Assembly: GCA_036274895.1 (NCBI GenBank)
Contig: DASUEU010000039.1
Span: 262,300 to 326,299, forward strand
From: CALMKX01 sp036274895
GTDB taxonomy: Bacteria > Acidobacteriota > Thermoanaerobaculia > Multivoradales > SZUA-115
DNA length: 64,000 nt
Direction of reading: 5' to 3'
The notes beneath the pieces were generated by a model, which was given only the letters and a program-made list of their open reading frames with translations, had not been told where the DNA came from and made no database searches. Shown here in pieces: positions 48,077 through 56,729 of this stretch. Each line of letters starts with the position of its first letter. Within the stretch, counting starts at the first letter, position 1. Both the position numbers and the translations under genes were made by a program.

Positions 48077-50623
48077 CTACACGTACTCCACAACCCGAGA
48101 GAGGAGCTGCCCGGCGGGCAAGTGCTGCCAGTGCTGCCGGGCGCGGAGTAGGCCGGCGTAGGCGGGGTCTTGGTCCGGAGGCGGGAAGAGCTGGTGCTGG
48201 GTGAGGCCGGTCTCCCATTCGCCCGGTGCCAGCACCACGGCTGCCGCTACCGCTTCTGCCAGGCGGTTCCTGTGGTGGCTGTGGGCGCCCATGAAGAAGA
48301 GGGCCTCCTGGCGTTGGGGGCGCACCAGCTCGAGCCCCAGCTCGGCCAGCTTGGCGATGGAGCGCACCGAGGGCTTGATGCTGTTGGTCACCGGGGCGAT
48401 GAAGTAGACCACCGGCCACGCCCTGGCATCACTCGGCCAGTCGTCGGGGGTGCGCGGCTGGTAGCGGGCTCGCCCCTCTCCCAGGTCCTGCCAACGGTTG
48501 ACCGCGAACCACACCGCCACCTCCAGGCTGGTGGTGAGGTCCAGCCCGTCGCTGGGGATGCCGTAGTGCTGGGCGAAGGCCATCACGGCGACGTCGAGCT
48601 CCCAGCCAGGCGTCATCCTCATCTCCCGCCAGCGCCGGTGCGTCTCCTCGGGGTCCTCCCCCCGTTCCAGCACCGCCGAGAAGAGGAGGTCCTGCACCAC
48701 CAGGGACAGCAGGGAGTGCACCGACTCGTAGTGGACGCCGTGGCGGGTCGCGGCGCCAGGAAGCGAGGGCTCTTCGAGACCGGTGCGGCCGTGCAAGAGG
48801 CGTTGAACGAGCGGGGTGCGCGGTAGGGGCCAGCCCCGCCCCTGGCCACGGAAATACACCTCGCCGGTGCCGCGCGAGCCGCGCAACAGCCCCACCAGGT
48901 CCCGCAGCTCCTGCCAGGAGTGGGCCGCTACGATGGGCGCCGCATAGTGCTTGAGCCGCAGGTGGCCCAGCGGCGAGATCGCCTGGTTGAGCTCCTCGAA
49001 GTGGTCGCGCAGGACAGCCGGCTCTTTGCCGTGGAGGGCATGGTCGCCGGGCTTGCGCGCGATGAAGGGCGTGGCGTACTGCGAGTCGAAGAGATAGCCC
49101 GCACGGATCTCCTCCAGGTCCGGGCGGCCGGGCTTGGCGGGGAGGTTGGCGACGTTGACCTCGTCGACCGGCAAACCGCCCAGGTTCTGCGTCCAGCTCC
49201 CGACCATGGACCAGGGCACTCCGATCATGCCGCCGTCGTGGAGCTGCTGGGCCTCCTCCGGTGCGTACCCCATCGCCAGCAGCCGGCCCAGGTTCTCCTC
49301 CGGATCCAGGAGGGCGGCCTCGAGCAGCTGAGCGGTGAAACTCGCCGGCGCCACCTGCTGGCCGCTCGCCTGGGCTCCCAGGTCCCACCAACGGGCGAGC
49401 AGGCGCGTGGGGAGGGACTGGGCGTAGAGAGGAACCTGGATGGGAGCCTCGTAGCCGGCTCGCCGGAGGGCCGCGGCCTGGCTCCGGGCTGACTCGTAGG
49501 AGAGCGCGAAGATCAGCCCGAGCTCGGCGAGGGGCACGGAGAAAGCCGGCGGCCAGGCGTGCTCGGCCTCCCAGCGCAACGCGACGGTGCCGGGCTCGAC
49601 GAGGTCCTCGAACATCTCGGAACCGATCAGGGGCAGCGCCCGCGGCAGATCCGCGGCGGTCACGCCCAGCCGCTTCGCAGTGGCCGTCTCCGGCACCAGC
49701 TCCAGGTGGCTGGGGCGCAGCCAGAGCGCTTGCAGCTCGGCGACGATGGAACGGGCGATCCGGCCGCGCAGCTCGGGGTCGTCCGTGGCGATCGGGATCC
49801 ACGCCCAGATCGGCCGCCCCTCCTCGCGGCTCATCCGCAGCAGGCTCAGGAGGTCGACGTCGAGCACGCTGAGGCGGCCGGAGCGGCTCCTCTCGGCAGC
49901 GGCGCGAGCCTTCGTCAGGAACTCCCCATCGCCCTCCACGGCCACCGGCTCACCACCACCAAACGGCGCCGCCTCTTCGTGCTCGAGGTCGAGCCAGTTG
50001 TAGAAGTGGTGCGGCGCGAAGCTCTGGTAGAACCAGCGGGCCTGCGCGAGCCAGGGGCCGGCTTCCCCCGGTTTCCCCTCGTCGAGCAGCAGCCGGGCTT
50101 CCTGCTCGCAGGCAATACCGTAGTGCGCGTAGTCCGCCTCGTCTCGCGCCTCGGCGCGGCAAGCCGCCAGGCTCTGCCGAGCCGCTTCGAGGCGGCCGCC
50201 GAGCCGCTGTGCGGTCGCCAGCTGGAGCCGGGCGATGCGCGTCGGCTGCCCGGCAGCGAGATGAGCCTCGACGGCCCGTTCGAGCTCGGCGGCGGCAGCG
50301 CCCCCATCGCCGACCGCGAGGAGCGCTGCCCCGAGCTCGGCGCGCACGCTGGCCTCGCCGAACCGCTCGCTGCCGAAACCGCGGGTCTCGAGCAGCTCTC
50401 GGAAGAGCTGCGCCGCCGTGGCCGGGGCGTAGACCTCCGTTCCCTCGATCAGCAAGGCCACGGCATAGCTGTGGGTGATCTCCGCCTTCAGCTGGGCGGG
50501 GAGGTCCGCACTCGCCTGGTACAGGGCCTGGAGCTTCGCTGCCCCCTCCACGGCCCTTCCGGCGCGAAGGACGCCGACGGCTTCGCGCCAGAGAACGGTC
50601 GCTGTCTCGCTGTCCAAGCTCAC
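48077..50623 (-). CDS. TPR-like protein with C-terminal FRG domain
   Basis: 848 residues from a GTG at 50623. The frame is open further upstream to 50860, but that part is antisense to a radC fragment and not protein-like. Residues 5-190 are helical, with alanine/leucine-rich TPR-like pairs. A central region of about 300 residues is unassigned (IWAWIPIATDD segment). The last third holds an FRG domain: YFRGQGRGWPLPR, then AFAQHYGIPSDGLDLT and an AVWFAVNRW segment, matching the FRG pattern of an opening Phe-Arg-Gly followed by 'HyG.pt..LD.T....A..FA'. FRG domains recur in bacterial proteins of conflict systems, but their biochemistry is largely unknown. There is no signal peptide, so it is probably cytoplasmic. 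It has no obvious operon partner. Confidence 0.75.
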   Translation of the reverse strand: MSLDSETATVLWREAVGVLRAGRAVEGAAKLQALYQASADLPAQLKAEITHSYAVALLIEGTEVYAPATAAQLFRELLETRGFGSERFGEASVRAELGAALLAVGDGGAAAAELERAVEAHLAAGQPTRIARLQLATAQRLGGRLEAARQSLAACRAEARDEADYAHYGIACEQEARLLLDEGKPGEAGPWLAQARWFYQSFAPHHFYNWLDLEHEEAAPFGGGEPVAVEGDGEFLTKARAAAERSRSGRLSVLDVDLLSLLRMSREEGRPIWAWIPIATDDPELRGRIARSIVAELQALWLRPSHLELVPETATAKRLGVTAADLPRALPLIGSEMFEDLVEPGTVALRWEAEHAWPPAFSVPLAELGLIFALSYESARSQAAALRRAGYEAPIQVPLYAQSLPTRLLARWWDLGAQASGQQVAPASFTAQLLEAALLDPEENLGRLLAMGYAPEEAQQLHDGGMIGVPWSMVGSWTQNLGGLPVDEVNVANLPAKPGRPDLEEIRAGYLFDSQYATPFIARKPGDHALHGKEPAVLRDHFEELNQAISPLGHLRLKHYAAPIVAAHSWQELRDLVGLLRGSRGTGEVYFRGQGRGWPLPRTPLVQRLLHGRTGLEEPSLPGAATRHGVHYESVHSLLSLVVQDLLFSAVLERGEDPEETHRRWREMRMTPGWELDVAVMAFAQHYGIPSDGLDLTTSLEVAVWFAVNRWQDLGEGRARYQPRTPDDWPSDARAWPVVYFIAPVTNSIKPSVRSIAKLAELGLELVRPQRQEALFFMGAHSHHRNRLAEAVAAAVVLAPGEWETGLTQHQLFPPPDQDPAYAGLLRARQHWQHLPAGQLLSRVVEYV

Positions 50624-50773
50624 CTCACGGGCTGGGAGAGCTCCAGGAGCATGGAACCCACTGTAGTTTCCGGCATGGTACCAGCGCGGAGGATGGCCAG
50701 GCCGTCCGCCATCCACCTGCTGCAGCGTCCCTTCGCCACTCCCGGAGCCCTCCACCCCCCAGCCCGCTCTCCG

Positions 50774-50916
50774 GACCCCACGCCGAGCCTCGAGGACCTG
50801 AGCTTCACCCGCCGGCTCCAAGACGCAGCCGAGCGGCTCGGGCTCCAGCTCGCCGACCACCTGATCGTGGCGCAGGGGGGCCGGTGGTGCTCGCTGCGGG
50901 AGGCGGGGAGGTTGTG
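50774..50916 (+). pseudogene. Fragment of radC 3' end
   Basis: 143 bases aligning without gaps to 60232-60374, the C-terminal part of the radC gene in this window, with nine mismatches by eye (about 94% identity). It encodes DPTPSLEDLSFTRRL and onward to EAGRL, then loses the stop. No start, N-terminal or catalytic HxH part is present. It is a relic or a duplicated tail, not a gene. Confidence 0.75.
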
Positions 50917-51013
50917 TGTGAGCTTGAGGTTGGAGGGGGCGGAGGCTGGGCTGGCCGTCTTCTCCTCGGCGGCGGCATCGCAGACGCTCGGGACGAGGCC
51001 TCCTGCGAGGTGG

Positions 51014-52177
51014 TCAACCGCGCGCCTTCTCCGGCACTCGAAACCGGTGGTGGACGACCATCCACTCGCCGCCGTCTGCGTACCCGAAGAGCTCGGCGCA
51101 GGCCATGAAGAAGACACGCCAGCGGGCGAGCCAGCGACGGGCGGCGCGGCGGCCGTAGACCTGCTCGAAGACCGCCACCACTTCGTCGCGCTCGCGGTCG
51201 AGGTTGGCGAGCCAGGCATCAGCGGTACGCTGGTAGTGGGTCCCATCGAGGAGCCACTGCTGGTCGAGGACGAGCGGCGCCGTGCCCCCACCGCTCGCAA
51301 CGCAGCGCGGCAGCAGGTCGGCGCTCGGCATGATGCCACCGGTGAAGAAGTGGCGGGCCATCCAATCGGTGTGGTCCTCTTCGGCGCGGGCGGCGACCTC
51401 GAACGGGTAGGCGACCTCGCGGTGGCAGAAGACGTGGGTGAAGAGCCTCGCCGTCGGCGTCATCCAGGCCGCGAGCCGCGCCAGGACGCGGGTGTGGTCG
51501 CGGACGTGCTCGAGCATCTCGACCGAGACGATGCGGTCGAAGCGTCGGCCGAGCGGTGGCTCGGCGCCGGCCACCAGGTCGTTGACGTCGCGAGTGAGCA
51601 CCGTAACGTTGGTGAGCCCACGGCGCGCCGCCTCGGCCTCGATGAAGGCGTGCTGGCTCGCGCTGTTGGAGATGGCGAGGAACCGGCTCGAGGGAAAGCG
51701 TGACGCAGCCCAGAGGGTCAAGGAGCCCCAGCCGCAGCCGAGGTCGAGCACCGCCTGGCCGTCGGCGAGCTCCGCCCGTTCGACGTAGAGGGCGAGCATC
51801 GCCTCCTCGGCGGCGGCGAGGGTCGAGGTACCGTCCGGCCAGTAGCTGCCGCTGTACTTCAGGCAGGGGCCGAGGACGCGGACGAAGAAGGCCGCCGGCA
51901 ACTCGTAGTGCTGCGCGTTCGCCTCGCGGGTCGCGACTGCCACCGGACCGGCTCCGGCACGCTCGCGGAGCGCCTGCTTGCGCGCCTCGATCGCCGCCGG
52001 ACCGCCGGCGCGCTCGCTCGCCAGCCGCTCGGCACAGAGGCGGCGGATGGCGCGGCGGACCAGGCGGTCCGGGATCCGTCCGCGGTCGAGCAGGGCGAGA
52101 CCGAGGCGCAGCGGCCAGCGCGCACCGCCGGCCGGCGCCGCCACCGTCCCCTCGCCGCCCACGGCCACGACGCTCAC
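51014..52177 (-). CDS. Cyclopropane-fatty-acid-synthase-family methyltransferase (second copy)
   Basis: 387 residues from a GTG at 52177 that overlaps the upstream gene by GTGA. The SAM-binding motif LDLGCGWGSLTLW is typical of the Cfa/mycolic acid methyltransferase superfamily. Other family segments are AQHYELPAAFF before it and FTHVFCHREVAYPFE and FTGGIMPS after it. The product probably acts at the membrane surface on unsaturated acyl chains of phospholipids, or on a related acceptor. It differs clearly from the other Cfa-like protein in this operon, which has the classic AHYDLGNDFF and ISPAQRAYA signatures, so the two probably carry out different steps. It is the last gene of the seven-gene overlapping operon. 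Confidence 0.85.
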   Translation of the reverse strand: MSVVAVGGEGTVAAPAGGARWPLRLGLALLDRGRIPDRLVRRAIRRLCAERLASERAGGPAAIEARKQALRERAGAGPVAVATREANAQHYELPAAFFVRVLGPCLKYSGSYWPDGTSTLAAAEEAMLALYVERAELADGQAVLDLGCGWGSLTLWAASRFPSSRFLAISNSASQHAFIEAEAARRGLTNVTVLTRDVNDLVAGAEPPLGRRFDRIVSVEMLEHVRDHTRVLARLAAWMTPTARLFTHVFCHREVAYPFEVAARAEEDHTDWMARHFFTGGIMPSADLLPRCVASGGGTAPLVLDQQWLLDGTHYQRTADAWLANLDRERDEVVAVFEQVYGRRAARRWLARWRVFFMACAELFGYADGGEWMVVHHRFRVPEKARG

Positions 52178-52515
52178 CGGCGCGCCTCGCGCCGGGCAAA
52201 CAGCGCCTCCCACGACGCCCCCGCCGGCAGGCGCAGCAGGGTGAGCAGGAAGTAGACGGCGATCGCGATGTTGCCGAGCACCAGCAGCGCCACCAGCCAG
52301 CCGACCCGGGCGACGGCGCCGCGCTCGCGCCAGGCGATCCAGACGTAGACGGCGAGGAAGGCGAAGTAGGCGTCGAACAGAGTGGCCCGGCCCCACGGGT
52401 CGCGCCACAGGTCGGCGGCGGCGGCGAGCACGCTGCGATCGAGGCTCGCCCAGGTCGTCACCCACAGCATGGCGACCAGCACGGCGGTCCAGAAAACGAT
52501 CAGTCCCTGCTTCAC
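52174..52515 (-). CDS. DUF1475-like small membrane protein
   Basis: 113 residues from a GTG at 52515, with AAGGAG 7 bases upstream and a 4-base overlap with the preceding gene. Three hydrophobic spans: the first holds LVAMLWVTTWAS, the second FDAYFAFLAVYVWIAWRE, and the third VGWLVALLVLGNIAIAVYF. The DPWGRATLFDAYF segment is the signature I associate with DUF1475. The function of the family is unknown. Its place between two Cfa-type enzymes suggests a membrane partner in lipid modification. Confidence 0.75.
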   Translation of the reverse strand: MKQGLIVFWTAVLVAMLWVTTWASLDRSVLAAAADLWRDPWGRATLFDAYFAFLAVYVWIAWRERGAVARVGWLVALLVLGNIAIAVYFLLTLLRLPAGASWEALFARREARR

Positions 52516-53135
52516 GAAGCGCTCCTTTCGCTCGCGGTCGCCTGATCGATCGCCCCGACCGGGCGGGCAACGGCGTCGCTGCTGGCGGCGGCCATGCCAC
52601 CCCCACCACGGGCTGCCAGCGCCAACGGCAGCAGCAGGCTCCACTCGACCGCCAGGGCGAGGACGGTTGGCCAGGTCGACGGATGGAAGGTGACGGCACC
52701 CAAGGGCAAACCGCCGGCATAGGCGAGCGGAGCCCCCACGGCACAGAGGGCGACGGCGAGCCGCGGCCGGCCCCTGAGCCAGGCCAGCGGACCCCCGAGC
52801 GCGCTACCGAAGTGTAGCCACAGTCCGGCGATCCACAGCGGGGCGACGCCGCCGGAAGCTCCCCCGGCGAAGGTGATCAGCCCCAGGCTCGAGAGCAACG
52901 AGTCGGCGAGCCAACCCGCGAGCCCGAGGCCGAGGATGGCGGCGAGGTCGCGCCAGCGCTCTCCAACCAGCGCGAGGTGGACAGCGAGGAGCGCGGCGAT
53001 CACCAGCGGACCGAGCCAGGGCAGCCCGTTGCGTACACCGAGCACCGACGCCCACCAGCCGGCCTGGAGCGCGACCAGGATCACCGCCGCCCCGATGCGA
53101 CCGCGCGCCGGCGGGCGCACCGCGTCGCCGCTCAA
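52512..53135 (-). CDS. DUF2878-like membrane protein
   Basis: 207 residues from a TTG at 53135 that overlaps the previous stop as TTGA. The same 4-base pattern at the other junctions of the operon supports this start over an in-frame GTG at 53120. The sequence is almost entirely hydrophobic, with about six membrane spans, and includes GWWASVLG near the start and GWLADSLLSSLGL in the middle, matching DUF2878 as I recall it. This family often sits next to cfa, DUF1365 and FAD-dependent oxidoreductase genes. The molecular role is unknown. Confidence 0.7.
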   Translation of the reverse strand: MSGDAVRPPARGRIGAAVILVALQAGWWASVLGVRNGLPWLGPLVIAALLAVHLALVGERWRDLAAILGLGLAGWLADSLLSSLGLITFAGGASGGVAPLWIAGLWLHFGSALGGPLAWLRGRPRLAVALCAVGAPLAYAGGLPLGAVTFHPSTWPTVLALAVEWSLLLPLALAARGGGGMAAASSDAVARPVGAIDQATASERSAS

Positions 53136-54466
53136 GCGGACGCCCCCGTCGCCGCATCGGGCCCTTCGAGCGCGCCCAGGATCGGCGCCATCCGTGCACC
53201 CGGCCGCGCCAGCACCAGCTGGGCGTCGCCCAGCGCCCGCTCGGCAAAGCCCGCCTCGCAGTAGGCGAAGTAGTACTCCCACAGGCGCAGGAAGGCGGCG
53301 TCGAAGCCCAATGCGAACAGCGCGTCGCGCGCCGCGAGCAGACGGCGGCGCCAATGGTGCAAGGTCGTCGCGTAGTGCGGTCCGATGTCCTCGAGGTGGA
53401 CGAGGGCCAGGTCGGTCGAGCGTGCCACCGACGCCATCAGCGCCGAGACCGCGGGGATGAAGGAGCCGGGGAAGATGTAGCGCTGGATGAAGTCCACGCT
53501 GCGCAGAGCCCGCTCGTAGTAGGCGTCGCGCAGCGTGATCGCCTGCAGGCCGAGCCGGCCGTGGGGCGCGAGCAGGCAGCCGATGGTGCCGAAGAAGGTG
53601 TCGAGGAAGCGGTGGCCCACCGCCTCGATCATCTCGATGGACACCACCGCGTCGAAGCGGCCGGCCGCCAGCCGGTGCGGCAGGTCGCGGTAGTCGAGCG
53701 CAAGCAGCTCCACCCGGTCGGCGAGACCGGCGCGGGCGATCCGTTCGCAGGCGTACGCTCGCTGGGCTGGCGAGATGGTCGTCGTGGTGACGTGGACGCC
53801 ATGCTCGCGGGCCGCGTGCTCGGCGAACGATCCCCAGCCGGTGCCGATCTCGAGCACCCGCTCACCGGGACGCAGCGCCAGCTTGCGGCAGAGCCGCTCG
53901 AGCTTGGCCTGCTGGGCCTCCTCGAGGCTCTGATCGGGGTGTTCGAACAGCGCCGCCGAGTAGGTGCGGCCGGGGTCGAGGAAGAGGGCGAAGAAGTCGT
54001 TGCCGAGGTCGTAGTGGGCGACGATGTTGCGCCGGCTGCCGGTGCGGCTGTTGCGCCGAAGGACGTGGCGGAGCCGCTCCCACGGCTCGCTGAGCCGCTC
54101 GAACCAGCGCTCGAGACCGGCCAGGGCCGGACGGTTGCGCACGACGATCCGCAGCAGCGCAACCAGGTCGTCGGCCGACCACCAGCCGTCGATATAGGCC
54201 TCGGCGACACCGATCGAGCCGCCGAACGCGGCGCGGCGCCAGAAGCGCGGGTCGTGGACGGTGACCGTCGCCTCGGTACCATCGGCGGCGGGCCGCCCGA
54301 GCTCGCGGCGCCCGTCGCCGTCGACCACCCGCACGACGCCGTCCGCCAGGTGTTCGAGAGCGGCGAGCACCACCCGGCGGCCGAGGCGATCCGGCCAGGT
54401 GGCGGCCGGAGGCAGGCTGGCGGGGGAGGTCAACCGGCCGGCGCGCGGCTCGCAGCCGACGGTCAC
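53132..54466 (-). CDS. cfa: Cyclopropane-fatty-acyl-phospholipid synthase
   Basis: 444 residues, GTG start with GGAGGG about 6 bases upstream and a GTGA overlap with DUF1365. The N-terminal domain resembles Cfa (FGGSIGVAEAYIDGWW near residue 80). The catalytic domain has AHYDLGNDFFALFLD, SAM motif VLEIGTGWGSFAEHAA, SIEMIEAVG and YIFPGSFIP: all hallmarks of Cfa synthases, which transfer a SAM methylene to cis double bonds of phospholipid acyl chains. Length is normal (the E. coli enzyme has 382 residues). It is flanked by genes of an apparent lipid-modification operon. A methyl-branched or furan-forming variant cannot be excluded, because homologous methyltransferases catalyse those too. Confidence 0.9.
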   Translation of the reverse strand: MTVGCEPRAGRLTSPASLPPAATWPDRLGRRVVLAALEHLADGVVRVVDGDGRRELGRPAADGTEATVTVHDPRFWRRAAFGGSIGVAEAYIDGWWSADDLVALLRIVVRNRPALAGLERWFERLSEPWERLRHVLRRNSRTGSRRNIVAHYDLGNDFFALFLDPGRTYSAALFEHPDQSLEEAQQAKLERLCRKLALRPGERVLEIGTGWGSFAEHAAREHGVHVTTTTISPAQRAYACERIARAGLADRVELLALDYRDLPHRLAAGRFDAVVSIEMIEAVGHRFLDTFFGTIGCLLAPHGRLGLQAITLRDAYYERALRSVDFIQRYIFPGSFIPAVSALMASVARSTDLALVHLEDIGPHYATTLHHWRRRLLAARDALFALGFDAAFLRLWEYYFAYCEAGFAERALGDAQLVLARPGARMAPILGALEGPDAATGASA

Positions 54467-55365
54467 GACGCGCCCTCCAGCAGCCCTGGGTGGCGGGCGC
54501 GGCGGTGCGGGTGATCATGCACGGGCACTCCTTTCAGCCAGAGGCGAAACGCCTGCCAGTGGATGGCAGCCACCACTTGCAGCGGCTGCAGCGGGAAGCG
54601 CAGCTGGGCGCCGGCGAGCGAGCGAGCCGAGAGGGGACGACGACGCAGGCTCAAGGTGGCGGCGAACGGTCGCGCGTCACCGTCTGCCACCGCGACCGCG
54701 ACCGTCAGCCGCTCGCCGGGGGTGCTGAGCCGCCAGCTCCAGTCGAGCTCGAGCGGAAAGAACGGCGAGACGTGGAGCAGCTTGGCGTGACGGGCGACGA
54801 TCCGACCCGCGGTGCGCGGCACGGGCCCCGCTCCGGCACCAGGGCTCACGGACCCCTCGTCCGCGGGGCGATCGGTGCGGTACCCCGGTCCGCCGGGTAC
54901 CGCCACCCCGCGGTCGGGCAGCAGCACGTGCGCCTGCCGCTCACCCCACGGGATGTTGGTGACCTCGAACAGCACCGCCGCCAGACGCTCGGGCTCGCCC
55001 GCCGGCGTCGGTGCAAAGCAGTAGTAGAAGCTCACCGGGTTGAAGCCGACGCCGGCGGTGCGCAGCTGGGTGAGCAGCCGCACCGCGCCCGGGCGCTCAC
55101 CCGAGGCCACCTCGACCGCGTCGCCCACCGCCTCGATGAGCGGCTGACGCGGGTCGCCGAGATAGTCGGCACGGCGCAGCCACAGCCAGCCCGGCCGTTC
55201 GAGGCGGCGCAGCCAGCGGGCGGCGAAGCTCCCCTCAGCCTCGCGCTGGGTGCCAGCCACCTCGTCGAGGTCGAGGTAGGCGAGGGCGAGCGGGAAGCGG
55301 AACGCGTGCGGGCGCGGCGCCCGCCGCCGGTGCGCCACCGCGCCCACGTAGAGTGCGCTGTTCAC
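54463..55365 (-). CDS. DUF1365 family protein
   Basis: 300 residues, GTG start with GGAGG about 7 bases upstream, overlapping the FAD enzyme gene by GTGA. The signature segments are YVGAVAHRRR at the N-terminus, RLLTQLRTAGVGFNPVSFYY around residue 100, EVTNIPWGER around residue 135, HAKLLHVSPFF near residue 195 and AAIHWQAFRLWLKG near the C-terminus. All fit DUF1365, a family that nearly always lies between an FAD amine-oxidase-like gene and cfa, as here. Biochemical activity is not established to my knowledge. A role in modifying or carrying fatty acids is inferred from context. Confidence 0.85.
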   Translation of the reverse strand: MNSALYVGAVAHRRRAPRPHAFRFPLALAYLDLDEVAGTQREAEGSFAARWLRRLERPGWLWLRRADYLGDPRQPLIEAVGDAVEVASGERPGAVRLLTQLRTAGVGFNPVSFYYCFAPTPAGEPERLAAVLFEVTNIPWGERQAHVLLPDRGVAVPGGPGYRTDRPADEGSVSPGAGAGPVPRTAGRIVARHAKLLHVSPFFPLELDWSWRLSTPGERLTVAVAVADGDARPFAATLSLRRRPLSARSLAGAQLRFPLQPLQVVAAIHWQAFRLWLKGVPVHDHPHRRARHPGLLEGAS

Positions 55366-56729
55366 ACCACGTCCTCCGTTCGGCTGTCACGGGCCACCGC
55401 GGCCGCCGTCCCCGGCAGCCGCCAGCTCGGGTGGTGCCGCTCGCCGCCACCCGCGCTCGCGCTCATCCCCGCCGCCACCTCCCGAGCGAGCGCCGCCGCT
55501 ACCCGATGCGCGCTCCTCACCCCATCCTCGTGGAAGCCGTGGCCCCAGTACGAACCGCAGAAGTAGGTACCGCGCCGACCGTTGATCGCGTCCCAGCGCC
55601 GCTGGGCGGCGATGGTCCGGTGGTGGAACACCGGATGCGCCATCTCGGCCCGATGGAGGACCGCGGCCGGGTCGATCTCGGCCGTACGGTTGAGGGTGAC
55701 GCAGTAGTCACGCCGAGCGCCCAGCACGCCGAGCCCCTGAAGCGCGTTCATCCAATACGTCAACTGCGGACCGACGGCGCGACGTGGCGGGTTCAGGTGG
55801 ACGTTCCAGCTGGCCCGCGCCCGCGGGCTGCGCGGCAGGAAGCGGGCGTCGGTGTGGAGGACGACCTCGTTGCGCTGGTAAGGGATGGCGCCGAGCACCG
55901 CGCGCTCCGTCTCGCTCGGGTCGGCGAGCAGACGCAGGGCCTGGTCCGAGTGGGTGGCGATCACCACCCGTTCGAAGCGGGTCTCGACGCCACCGCGCGG
56001 GGTGAGCCAAACGCCGTCGTTGCGCCGACGAATCCACTCGACGGCAGTCCCGGTCACGATCCGCCCGGCATGGCGCACTGCCAGCCGCTCGACGTAGGTG
56101 CGCGAGCCACCGACCAGCACCCGCCACTGAGGTCGGTCGTCGACGGTGAGCATGCCGTGATGGTGGAGGAAGGTGATCAGCGAGCGCGCCGGCATCTCCC
56201 CCACCTCCTCCGGCTCGGCCGACCACAGCGCCGAGACCATCGGCAGCAAGTAGTCGCGCACCATCGGGCCGCCGTAGCCGTCCGCCGCGAGATACTCGGA
56301 GAGTGTTGGGTCGGCATCGCCGGCGAGCAGCCGCGACGCTCGCCGGTTGAAGCGCAGGATGCCCGCCAACATGCGCCACATCCGCGGCCGCAGCAGGTTG
56401 CCGCGCTGCGCGAACAGTCCGTCGAGGCTGGTGCCGTTGTACTCGAAACCGTCACGCTCGTCGCGCACCGAGAACGACATCGTGGTCGGTTGGGTAGCCA
56501 CTCCGAGCTCAGCCAGCAGACGGGTGAACAGCGGGTAGGTGGTCTCGTTGTAGACGATGAACCCGAGGTCGATGGCCAGCTCGAGACCGTCCTCGTCGAC
56601 GTCGACCGTGTAGGTATGACCGCCGAGCCGCGGCGCCGCCTCGAACAAGACCACCTCATGCTCGCCAGCCAGCAGGTGCATCGCCACCAGGCCCGAGACG
56701 CCGCCGCCGATGACGGCTACCTTGCTCAC
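55362..56729 (-). CDS. FAD-dependent amine-oxidase-like oxidoreductase
   Basis: 455 residues from a GTG at 56729, overlapping the DUF1295 gene by GTGA. The N-terminal dinucleotide fold VAVIGGGVSGL is followed by an acidic end of the second strand (LFEAAPRLGGHTYTV), the classic FAD-binding layout of the amine oxidase/desaturase superfamily. Further motifs are LGFIVYNETTYPLF, an ATHSDQALRLL segment and the C-terminal GTYFCGSYWGHGFHEDG, which closes the FAD site. Proteins of this type pair with Cfa and DUF1365. By analogy with known dehydrogenases of methylated fatty acids it may oxidise or desaturate acyl chains. That substrate is an inference. Confidence 0.85.
   Translation of the reverse strand: MSKVAVIGGGVSGLVAMHLLAGEHEVVLFEAAPRLGGHTYTVDVDEDGLELAIDLGFIVYNETTYPLFTRLLAELGVATQPTTMSFSVRDERDGFEYNGTSLDGLFAQRGNLLRPRMWRMLAGILRFNRRASRLLAGDADPTLSEYLAADGYGGPMVRDYLLPMVSALWSAEPEEVGEMPARSLITFLHHHGMLTVDDRPQWRVLVGGSRTYVERLAVRHAGRIVTGTAVEWIRRRNDGVWLTPRGGVETRFERVVIATHSDQALRLLADPSETERAVLGAIPYQRNEVVLHTDARFLPRSPRARASWNVHLNPPRRAVGPQLTYWMNALQGLGVLGARRDYCVTLNRTAEIDPAAVLHRAEMAHPVFHHRTIAAQRRWDAINGRRGTYFCGSYWGHGFHEDGVRSAHRVAAALAREVAAGMSASAGGGERHHPSWRLPGTAAAVARDSRTEDVV

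Noticed and set aside
50624..50860. N-terminal extension of the FRG protein
   Set aside because: It is antisense to the radC fragment and lacks helical TPR character.
49559..51703. Plus-strand open frame of 714 codons
   Set aside because: Mostly antisense to the FRG protein and the second Cfa-like enzyme, both of which have clear family motifs. Only the short radC-like part is meaningful.
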